31,403 nt of DNA from Ectocarpus siliculosus (lineage: Eukaryota > Sar > Phaeophyceae > Ectocarpales > Ectocarpaceae), in assembly GCA_000310025.1 (NCBI GenBank), contig FN649742.1, positions 1,654,939 through 1,686,341 of the forward strand. Direction: 5' to 3'. Positions within the stretch are counted from its first letter, which is position 1, and each line of letters begins with the position of its first letter. Shown piece by piece: positions 12,301 through 19,900 of the stretch. A model generated the notes under the pieces. That model did not search any database, was not told where the DNA came from, and was given only the letters and a program-made list of their open reading frames with translations. The position numbers and the translations under genes were made by a program.

Positions 12301-15300
12301 TGGTCCGGTGAGAACCCGGCGTGCTCCGTCCCGGCTTTGTAGGGATGCGAGGTCAATGGTCAAACGACTACGGCATGCACGACTATGAGTACACCCCCCC
12401 CGTCTCTCTTGCTGTCGGTAGAGGTCTCTACTTCTCTGTCCAATTGATTTCTCGGTCCTGCTGCTTCGGCCTCTTGCCCCCCTCCCCCGTCTTAGGAACG
12501 ATTGGCCATCGGTGATCGGTCCTGTGGGAACAATGCTCCGTCCTCTCGAGGACGCGTGGTCAATGGTCTAAGGCATGCAAAACACGAGAGAACCCCCCCC
12601 CCCGGCCCCCCGGTCCTGCCCCCGCGTCCTCTTCCCCCGCCCCCCTACACATCCCTCTCTCCTCCGACCTCATGGTCGTTGTCGTCGTCGCCATCGTTGT
12701 CCAGGTAGTCTTCGCGGCTCTGCGCTAGCTCCGCCATGGCCTGTACACGCAACCCCAACAAATAATAACCCAAACGGACGGCAATCACGAGGCGTCCAGA
12801 AAATAAATTAGGCATGAAACGACGCCGTGCTGTAGGGCCGACCGCACCGCAGAGACACTTTCGTTCGACCACAGGGCCACCCCGTGGTCAATCCAGGGGC
12901 CCAACGCGTGTGATGAAACGGACAAGCGAAGCGGACCGACTAGACTGCACGACGAGCACAACACCGCAAGGGTGTGAGGATGCGAGAGAACGCACGGTTC
13001 GGTGACATCGCACGTACCGGTCATAATCGCACCGCCCCGTGCGATAAACAACCAAGAACGCCATCATGTAAAAATCGATCGCACGCTCGTTCGTTCTCTC
13101 GCATCCTCTTACGGTATCATACAACCGCCCATCACCTTGTAGATGCCGGCCACGCCCCCATTATCTCGGAAGGACGCGACCCAATCCTCGTCGGCCTTCT
13201 TGAGCGCCCTGTGGAGCTCCTTTATCTCCTTCAGCTCCGGCAGGTCTTCCACCTCCATGAGGGAGTCCGCGAAATCCTTCGCGGACTTTTCCTGGAAGAG
13301 ATGGAGAACGTGGTGGTGAGGAGCAGAAGCACCCAACGCGCCGCAATCAACATCTTTTTTGTATTTTCTTAATCGTTCGCCGGGTTATCCTTCCCCCTCG
13401 CGCCCTGGCGACACTCTCGCCTGTGTGCCGGGTATTCCATGTTCCCTTCGGAGGTTCACTGACGTACAGCACTCGCCGCACTTGACAAAATTGTGGTACT
13501 TAAGAGAATGAGGGTTCGATTGTCAAGAAACATAAGAACTCGAACCCTGCACACACTAAAACCTACCATAGTCTATGTTTCCTGTTGGTTTTCCCACTGA
13601 TCAAATTTGGCGCGAGGGCTGAGCAAACCGAGCGTTTTTTGAAGTCGTGGTGCATCTGTGGTGCATCTGTATGAAGCGCACCCTGGTGCGGGCCCAGAAC
13701 TTGCCACAAATTCACAATCTTGAGTGCTAAGAGGAAAACACCTGTGCGGGCCCTCTGCTGCGAAACGCAACAAACCCTTCGCACAATACGTACGTAAGAT
13801 TGCGAAACCGACACAACGACGACGGGTGTTCTCTAACAGATCTACTGCAAGAACTCACAAACGTCGACATCGTCTATCACATCAACCTGATGATACATAA
13901 AACCACCACCACCACCAACACCAACACCAACAACAACAACAACACGTTACCTTTTCCGCGACAACTGTGGAAGCCGCCTCCATGATGGCCGCGAACTGCG
14001 GTTCGGATGCCCTCCGGTCCTTCAACCCTCGGGCCTGAGCCGACAGGACTCGGGAGGAGCCCCCTTCGCCATTGCTCAAGTCTTGGATAAGGTTGCGCTT
14101 GGTGGAGTTGGGGAGCTTCTTGAGCAGCTGGCGGAGGTCATCATCCAGCCTTTCTTCCGAGGTCTTCCCGCCCAACAACAACAAAAAATTCAACAACGAA
14201 AAAAGGAAGAGCAGCGCAGGTGTTTAGGTCAGGTGTGGACGTACACGCGTTTATGTACCCACACAAAAAGCATCACACGACAAAAAACAGAGAGGGGATG
14301 TTGAGCCTGGCATACACTTGTTCCCACACAAAACGAGAGAAACAACGGGGGGCCGATGGGGAGGCTCGACCGCAAGAGACAAGCATGTCTTTTACCCTAA
14401 AGCATGAACCATTGGTGGACTTCGGACAGCTGATTCCGGTATCCTGAAAACACATGCGCACCCTCATCTTTGGGGCTTATTTTTTTCCTGAAAAGAGCAA
14501 AAATGATCAGAACAGACAGCAGTTTCGGGCTGTACCACAACTTCTTCGGGAGTCATGCCTGCGCCTTCTCGTCTAGCAGCAGGTACACGCGCAAACCATG
14601 TGTGACTTTCCTCGCCTTTCTCCGCGCCTGGGCAGGCCAACGCTAGATGGTTTTCATGGATACTACCTTAGGGCTAGGGTTATTGTCTTTGTTGTCTTTC
14701 CCGCGAGCCGGTCCAAGAGAAAGCCTGCCGATGTCTAAATCCTGGCGTTAACGTTTTTTTTATTTTTCTTAATATGACACAACGAATCCATCTCTGTCAT
14801 AGAAAAGAGTCAGAGACAGATTAGCAACGTTTTGAAAATTTTCGTATTTGCGGCGAAACACGTCGAGAACAAAAAAAAACGTTTTTCATGTTTCTCTTCG
14901 CTGGTCTCGGAAGTTGAAGGTTCTTCACGCGACATGTTGGGGTTTCACGCATACTCTTGATGAGGTTCTGTAGGTGACGGGAAGGCTAAGGCTTGACCAC
15001 CAAACTCCGTTCCTTTGGCTGTGCGGAGTGGGGAAGAAGAGGGGGAGGTGTGTACTGCTGTGTACTGGACGGAGGTCAGACCATCTCAAAACATTACCGT
15101 AGAAAAACCGGTAGCCTCCGCTCCGCTAACGCTGTGAGTTCATTGCTAATCTACCGAAGACTCTTTTCTATGGATAGAGAGAGGTACAATCGTTGTGTCA
15201 TACTTCAGAAAAAAACAAACAACCGCAAGCAGGACCACGGCGGAGAGCAAAAAAAACAAAACACTGCTGGTCTCTACTACGCGGTGGTGCGGAACCCCTG

Positions 15301-16570
15301 CTGCGTGACCCCCGCTGGGGTGCTGCTGAGCTGCTGAGTCCAAACGTACCTAAAGGTGTGGTCTAACGTGTTGAGTGTGACGTCCAGAACGTACAATACA
15401 GTCTTTTGGAACAGTACACACAATACCACGAAGGAGGGTGTGTACACGGAATTTTTCCATGGGCCAACCGCCGCCGGTCCGGGGTCGGAGTGAATCCGCG
15501 CCGTGCCTTCAATTCCAGCTGTTCCATTCTTTGCTATGGGGGCCTGCCTGGCAAAACTTTCTCGTAAAAATCCCGCAATCAAGCGGAGCCATTTTTGTGG
15601 CTGCATGCGTGCCGCGTTGTTGCCGAGAGTAGACAGCGCACGGCAGGCGGGCTGCTGCCTTCGGGCCATGAAGAGGGCAGGTCCTAGTTGGGATACAGGA
15701 GCGTCGGCTTGGTACGCTGCGGTAGACTCCGTCTCTGGTGTGAGGTGTCTCGGGGGTATGCGAACGCTTGCTGTACGGCACGCTTATTTGTATCGGCCCG
15801 CCCATCCCACACCCACGACGGCAACAAAGGCCGCCGCGGCAGATAACTACATCATAATTTACCCGCCGACGCAATTCGTGCTTGTTGGGCTACAAGCAGA
15901 CAACGTGCACAGCCAGGATGACAGGACTGAGCCCGTAGAAAGCCCATAGGGCGCAACTGTTCCGTGCAGCAGATGGCGAACGACGTAGCATTGAGCTAGC
16001 TGTCTCTCTAGGCGCCAACACATGACGTACTGCTGCTGAAGTGCAGGTGTCTATGTAGCGAGAAGAAGGGAGTTTTGGATTTCATTACAGAAATGCTGTG
16101 CCCATCTTTCAATAAACAGCAGGTCGGGAGGATGTCGGGGCACCGGTACCACCAACGAGAACAGCTCCTACGGGGGCAACGGATTGGATGGGCGAACGAG
16201 GTCTCGCAAAAGTCGGGGAGTCTGGTGTGCAGTTGCTGTGTCTAGAACCATTTGCCCTCTCCATTGGCGAAATCATCTCCGCTTCCGGCTCACGGGAGAG
16301 GCGCGTACCTGATATTCATTGCGACACTTCTCTGCTACCCTCCCAACTCCCTGTGCTCCCGCTCTTTGCCACTTGGCGTACGCGTCCCTCCGGACAGTTT
16401 GCCGTGTCGTGAGGGCACAGAACCCAAACGCACGACAACGAGAGACATGTTCAATGGACATGTTTTTCATGGAGGAAGAGGCGAGCAGGAGAGAAGCTGC
16501 CCAAACCACCACCATTATTGCTCACCGTCTTTTTGGAGGTTCGGCGCAAGTACTTGTTCAAGAAACCCAT
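383..16570 (-). CDS. Diaphanous-related formin (GBD/FH3-FH1-FH2), 19-exon model
   Basis: Formins nucleate and processively elongate unbranched actin filaments; FH1 feeds profilin-actin to the FH2 dimer. Exons in gene order (plus coordinates): 16526-16570, 13951-14163, 13136-13291, 12669-12740, 11323-11442, 10805-10927, 10205-10431, 9585-9666, 6770-7888, 5997-6187, 5623-5776, 4932-5206, 4476-4617, 3741-3866, 3200-3322, 2192-2289, 1169-1508, 567-658, 383-443. All junction phases match and the sum is 3759 nt (1252 residues plus stop). GBD/FH3 lies at about 16-319, an acidic run near 460, FH1 at about 493-688, FH2 at about 693-1089, and an RG-rich and charged tail follows. Identity rests on the domain order and on FH2 hallmarks. 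The first exon, exon 8 (9585-9666) and the last exon are the least certain. Introns carry several mobile-element remnants. No clear DAD motif was seen. Confidence 0.88.
1909..2125 (+). mobile_element. MITE copy 1 (217 bp, TA duplication)
   Basis: Ends are inverted repeats of about 55 bp beginning CCGTAGATGACACAAGATAA, matched by the reverse complement of the right end. TA flanks both sides (1907-1908, 2126-2127), as in Tc1/mariner-type insertions. No coding capacity. It lies in the formin intron 1509-2191. Confidence 0.8.
2192..6187 (-). CDS. Formin exons 10-16: FH2 actin-nucleating domain
   Basis: Exons 5997-6187, 5623-5776, 4932-5206, 4476-4617, 3741-3866, 3200-3322 and 2192-2289 join in phase. 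FH2 marks in order: a Lys/Ala-rich linker, then [17 protein letters not shown] (family: R...N..I.L..F), [10 protein letters not shown], the central [20 protein letters not shown] motif (family G-N-Y-L-N...R-G-A-x-G-F-x-L, here with A-K-A-I), the K-T-L-L-H motif ([11 protein letters not shown]), a long coiled segment, [18 protein letters not shown], and a final V-R-D-N-E helix. The length is close to the roughly 400 residues usual for FH2. The spacing and coiled end support a functional dimerising domain. Confidence 0.92.
2430..2950 (-). pseudogene. Decayed Ty3/gypsy-like RNase H to integrase-linker fragment
   Basis: On the minus strand, 2760-2950 translates to [19 protein letters not shown] then [14 protein letters not shown]. 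This is the RNase H signature of Ty3/gypsy pol (K-E-C-x-A-V-V-W-A-V...T-D-H-Q-A-L). A stop follows at about 2758-2760. After it, in other frames, come GGLLYR and [20 protein letters not shown], which resemble the integrase zinc-binding linker (G-G...W-x-G). Frame breaks and stops show it is dead. It sits in the formin intron 2290-3199 in the same orientation as the gene. The left end is approximate. Confidence 0.65.
3157..3186 (+). repeat. Hexamer repeat, five TAGCGT/TAGCGG units
   Basis: Five 6-bp units directly inside the intron next to the formin exon 3200-3322 donor. Confidence 0.85.
3870..4005 (+). repeat. Interrupted CAG tracts at a formin splice acceptor
   Basis: CAG x6 at 3870-3887 and CAG x7 at 3985-4005, with related CAA/GGC steps between. 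On the gene strand the CTG run forms the tract just before the CTGCAG acceptor of exon 3741-3866. Confidence 0.85.
5279..5392 (-). mobile_element. Diverged retroposon tail copy, minus strand
   Basis: The reverse complement carries AGCCTGG...CACCCGGC, GCTCCGTC, AGGTCAATGGTCTAACGACT and ATGAGTACTCC, matching the tails of copies A and B with many changes. No duplication was found. It lies in the formin intron 5207-5622, in the same orientation as the gene. Confidence 0.65.
6696..6714 (+). repeat. Poly(C) run of 19
   Basis: Longest C-run in the window and unoccupied, similar to the tracts that received the retroposons. It lies in the formin intron after the FH1 exon. Confidence 0.9.
6770..7888 (-). 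CDS. Formin exon 9: linker, acidic run, FH1 and start of FH2
   Basis: A single 373-codon exon, bounded by an AAAAG acceptor at 7889-7890 and a GTGAGT donor at 6768-6769. It begins [17 protein letters not shown], passes a helical section and an Asp-rich run ([11 protein letters not shown]), then has about 195 residues of FH1 with many PPPPALPG and PAPPALPG blocks (profilin-binding type). It ends with the FH2 opening [11 protein letters not shown]. The FH1 part is built of 15-residue units paired into 30-residue repeats at about 7022-7390. The long open frame on the opposite strand here is a by-product of the repeats and base composition. Confidence 0.9.
9585..9666 (-). CDS. Formin exon 8 (short linker exon)
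   Basis: About 27 codons ending in N-E-L-A-A-Q before a strong CAG|GTAAGG donor. The next exon opens with L-D-L-F-D-T-V, matching the Leu-rich helix after FH3 in other formins. The acceptor is weak and lies in a run of GCAG/CAGCAG steps, so the 5' edge could shift by 3 or more bases (9663 or 9666). The frame is set by the phase-0 donor. The exon is likely but its start is uncertain. Confidence 0.55.
10104..10200 (+). repeat. Pentamer minisatellite (CCATC/CCGTC) at a formin splice donor
   Basis: About 97 bp of CCATC, CCGTC and CGGCC steps. On the gene strand this is a run of GGGAY at the start of the intron after exon 7. Confidence 0.85.
10205..14163 (-). CDS. Formin exons 2-7: GTPase-binding/FH3 armadillo region
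   Basis: Six exons (13951-14163, 13136-13291, 12669-12740, 11323-11442, 10805-10927, 10205-10431) encode about residues 16-319. They follow the family pattern of helical repeats: a leucine-rich start ([13 protein letters not shown]), a W-V-F-x-x-x-G-G-V segment ([19 protein letters not shown]), a V-R-C...N-K...G-L helix ([14 protein letters not shown]), a V-R...L-K-L-L helix, and an E-R...L-R-x-E end ([16 protein letters not shown]). In diaphanous formins this part binds Rho GTPases and holds the protein inactive. Exon 4 carries an acidic loop rich in Asp and Asn. The donor of exon 7 could be AAG|GTGCGG (10210) or CG|GTACCG (10205); only the second keeps frame with the proposed exon 8. Confidence 0.85.
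11718..11732. repeat. Target-site duplication of retroposon A, left (C8-GTCTCTC)
   Basis: Recurs at 12394-12408 after the tail. The C-run is longer on the left. Confidence 0.78.
11733..12393 (+). mobile_element. Noncoding retroposon A (shares the LINE 3' tail)
   Basis: A 661-bp element ending in the common tail GGTCAATGGTC...ACTACGGCATGCACGACTAT-GAGTACA plus poly(C). Flanked by a 15-bp duplication, C8-GTCTCTC, at 11718-11732 and 12394-12408. It starts with three tandem 67-bp units (see the separate entry). No ORF of note. Orientation is opposite to the host formin gene. It closely matches copy B from about 11741 to the tail. Confidence 0.85.
11741..11934 (+). repeat. Three tandem 67-bp units inside retroposon A
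   Basis: Units begin at 11741, 11808 and 11875, each GGTGTTTGCCATCGGG... through AACAAGCC, with a run of C between units. Copy B carries a single unit. Confidence 0.9.
12394..12408. repeat. Target-site duplication of retroposon A, right (C8-GTCTCTC)
   Basis: Partner of 11718-11732. Confidence 0.78.
12520..12605 (+). mobile_element. Short 3'-tail-only retroposon copy
   Basis: About 85 bp matching the LINE 3' end (TGCTCCGTC...GGACGCGTGGTCAATGGTC), followed by a C-run. The octamer CGGTCCTG occurs just before it (12516-12523) and again after the C-run (about 12613-12620), a possible short duplication. Same formin intron as retroposon A. Confidence 0.6.
14761..15213. mobile_element. Element with roughly 70-bp inverted ends (second inverted-repeat family)
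   Basis: The left end (TTAATATGACACAACGAATC to AGATTAGCAAC, 14761-14829) recurs inverted at about 15139-15213. A T-rich stretch borders both. The interior has no recognised coding sequence. It could be one element or two insertions facing each other. It lies in formin intron 1. Confidence 0.65.
16526..16570 (-). CDS. Candidate first coding exon of the formin ([15 protein letters not shown])
   Basis: An ATG with purines at -1 to -3 opens 15 codons that end at ACG followed by a good GTGAGC donor, phase 0. This fits the phase-0 acceptor of the next recognised exon at 14163. The peptide is short and basic, as a formin N-terminus could be. The resulting intron of about 2.4 kb could hide further exons, and no homology can be judged from 15 residues, so this is an inference from splice signals and position. 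Confidence 0.45.
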
Positions 16571-16901
16571 CTTTGTTCGCCTCCTCTCCTTGCAACCCAC
16601 ATATAACCTTTCTCCGACAGCGGTTCTCGCCTAAGGTTGGCACGAGGTTGTAGTTCGAAACAGAGACACTCAACAACAGACAAGGAGAGAGCAACCCTGG
16701 GAGGGGACGGGGACGCGGGAGCACGATATTGAGCAACGCCTTCCAGGATCTGAAGACTCCCGCCCTTGCAGCTCGTTGCTCGCAGCTCGCAGCTCAGCTT
16801 GCACAGCGGCAGCGGGAGTCCTACAGGTCCGCGAGCTAGCTTACGGGATCGATCAAGTAGAGACGGTGTGGCAAAGATCGCTGCTGTTCCTGAGCGCCAT
16901 C
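16571..16901. promoter_or_regulatory. Putative bidirectional promoter between formin and kinase genes
   Basis: About 331 bp separate the two proposed start codons, which face away from each other. The stretch holds purine- and pyrimidine-biased patches, a short AT-rich stretch with ATATAA near 16601, and a locally repeated GCTCGCAGCTCGCAGCTCAG segment near 16771-16796. No known motif was recognised. The call depends on both proposed first exons being right. Confidence 0.4.
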
Positions 16902-16912
16902 ATGTCGAAGAA
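16902..16912 (+). CDS. Candidate first coding exon of the kinase (MSKK...)
   Basis: ATG TCG AAG AA is followed by a textbook GTGAGT donor. The only good acceptor that follows in phase, ATTCCAG at 17175-17181, joins it (AA+G) to an open frame running into the P-loop exon. The alternative starts are ATG 17162, in the same frame without this intron, or the internal ATG 17414. The strength of both splice signals makes the 11-nt coding exon the best choice, but it is inferred. Confidence 0.5.
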
Positions 16913-19900
16913 GTGAGTGGTTGTTCCGAAAAGAACAGCAGACAGCAGCGAGGTGTCCATGCATACAATGCGATATTTGTATGTGTTAACTCTCAAGTCA
17001 AGTACAGCAGTAAGATTTCACTTTTTGTCTTGTTCCATCTTCTCTCTCTGCTTGCTCACGTTCACAATGCACACACCGCCAACACCGCCGGCTTCACCAC
17101 AAACAGGCCACCCCGACCCCTTCCCTGACCGATTGCGTATCCCTTCTTCGATTTTTCGCGAATGCGCCAATCAAATTCCAGGTCCGTCTTCGCCTTTGTC
17201 CAACTCTGCTGCCGCACGGCGGCGCTCAGGCCGTCGTTGCTGCAACCGCAACCGCCGGTACATCTTGCAGCTGCTAGCAGCAGCTGGTTCCCCGGCCCGG
17301 CAAAAACAACAACAACGCCGCCACGAGGGCGTGGCGGCCCACAAACCAGATCAATCGCTACGGGCTTTGTCCTGCCGCTGAACGCCCACCTCGGCGGCGG
17401 TGATGGCCGTGCCATGTCCGCGGCTAGCGGCCGGAGACAAGCAGCCGGGCGGGCGGCGGGCACGACAACAACGACGGCCGCAGCGGTCCTGGCAGCAACG
17501 CTGCTGCTTTCGTCGCCGTCAGGCGCGGTAGCCGGCGGCGGCGCGGCGCCGTTTGGGGGATGGGCGGCGGGGCGGCGCAGGGGGGCGCACGCGGCGACGA
17601 CACCGTCGATGGCCGCTTCCGCGGTGGAAGAGGGGGTGACGGCGGTTGGGCGGGGCGCACCCGGTCAGGACGGTGCCGCTTCGAAGCCACCGGTTGTTTT
17701 CGTCCTCGGTGGTCCTGGGTCTGGCAAAGGGACGCAGTGCGAGCGACTCGCGAAGGAGTATGGGTGAGGGAAGAAGGGCCAGGGCAGCAGGGCGGAGGGG
17801 ATAGAAACACAAGTTTGCTTCTACACAACCAATCGCTGAGTCCTCGAACGCCGAGAGTAGGGTCTAGAGGCTATCCCGCTTGCAGTGACCTTAGGCTCAG
17901 TGCCAGGGTCGTCCCCTGGGCCTCTTCAGTTCGCTGCCTTCTGAAGTACAAGGAATCGCGAAATACCTCCTTTATAGAACTCTGTAAAAGTCGTAGTCGA
18001 CACTGCTGTTGAACCATCTCCGGCATGGCATTTTGCTCCTGAGAGCCTCGAAGGACAGACAACTTTTTTCTTTTTTGATCGGGGTCACTCTGTGGATGCA
18101 GATGCGAGTAAAGTCCAGTCTAGCAATCCTCTGAGAACGTGGGTGTCCCGAGTCGAGCTCTGTGTTGAGCGAGAGCGTCTGCGGCCTTTGGCCACTCCGA
18201 AAGGCACTTTATGTACGCGAGCCAGAGGCGCTGGTGGTGTATGAGGGCATAATAAAAGGGCCGAAGAAAGAAGACAGCAGTAGATATCTTGATTGGCTGT
18301 TGACGTGACTGCGTCCGGTGAGCCGTAGATAACAACCTTCCAGAGACCAGGGGACCTCGTGTGCAAATCACTCGGTTTCTGGGTCACAACGTTTTTCCTC
18401 AGAGGTTGATACACACCATTAACTTTTCGAACGATTGACCACTACAGGTACGTGCACCTCTCGGCGGGGGAGCTGTTGCGCCAGGAGCGCGCCAGCGGCT
18501 CGAGCGACGGGCAGCTGATCGACGACTACATCGCCGAGGGACGCATCGTGCCCGTCGCCATCTCCCTGGCTCTGCTGAGGAAGGCAATGGAGACGAGCGA
18601 GCCTCACTCGAGGTTCCTCATCGACGGCTTCCCGCGGAACAGGGACAACATGGAGGCAAGCAAGCAAGCAACACACCTTGTTCGTTTAAGTATGCGTAGC
18701 GCGCAACAGGGGGGGAAAGATCGGCTTGCGTAGCACAACGCGTATGCAGCACAACGTACGTACGTACGCTGCTGTTGGGGGCGCGACAGTTGGGCTAGCG
18801 GGGACACCGAGCACCGATGAGACGGTCCCTACCACAAGAACACGATTCCCTCCAAAACCCGGGGACGATTCTTGAGATTGTGCTTACAACTCGACCCAGG
18901 TGTCAGTACTAAAGTGGTGGGGACTACCTGAGCCACAGGCATCCAGGACGTGACAATTATTTGGATTGTGTCTTTTGTGCCAAGCTTCCATGATCGCTTC
19001 CCCACCCGCAATTTTGCCGGACACATATACGGCAATTTGTTCGTCGACCACCAGTGTACCGCCAAAGGCGTGTTGAATGCTGTCCCCCATGTTGCCGATT
19101 TTTTTGTATCCAGGGGTGGGATGAAGCCATGGGAGACGTAGCGGACATTCGATCGGTGTTGTTCTTGTACTGCCCGGAAGACGTGCTCGAGAAGCGCTTG
19201 CTCTCGAGGGGCAAGAGCAGCGGAAGGACGGACGACAACGCCGAAACCGCGAAGCGGCGGTTCCAGACGTACGTGGAAATGACTTTGCCGGTGAGGGATC
19301 ATCGACCCCTACGCAGTTACTTACCGACACTGCGTGCATGCTTTCTTCTTTAATAAGCGGGGGGAAAGGTCAAATGCTGCGCTGATGGGACGACATCACC
19401 AGGTACATTCCGTTTTTATTTGACGTTGTGGCGGTCTCATGTGGGGGCGACGCCGATTGCATCCCCCCCCCCCCTCACTACCCTTGAAGCAGTAAGACAG
19501 GGAGTCCAAGTAGGGGGAAAGAGTGTGTCCGGACTGATGTTTGCAGATGATTTTGTGGGGGTATCCGAAACACCAGAAGGGTTGCAAGAACAAATAGATG
19601 CGGCGGTAGGATACACCCGAAAATGGAGACTGTCGGCGAACGTAGGAAAATGCGCAGTAGTGGTCTGTAACGAAGACAAGAAAAATCCCGTAGAATTCAA
19701 ATGGAAATGGGGGGAGGAAGAACTACCGGTAGTAGACAAGTATACGTACCTGGGAGTAGAGATTTCGAAGGAGTGCTCATGGGACGCACACATAGCGAAG
19801 TTGATTGGGAAGGGTAAAGCTCAGATAGGCAAGATGGACGAGATCCTTACGGACCCACACCTAGACACTAGGATTAAGAGGTGTATTCTCTTGAATGTGA

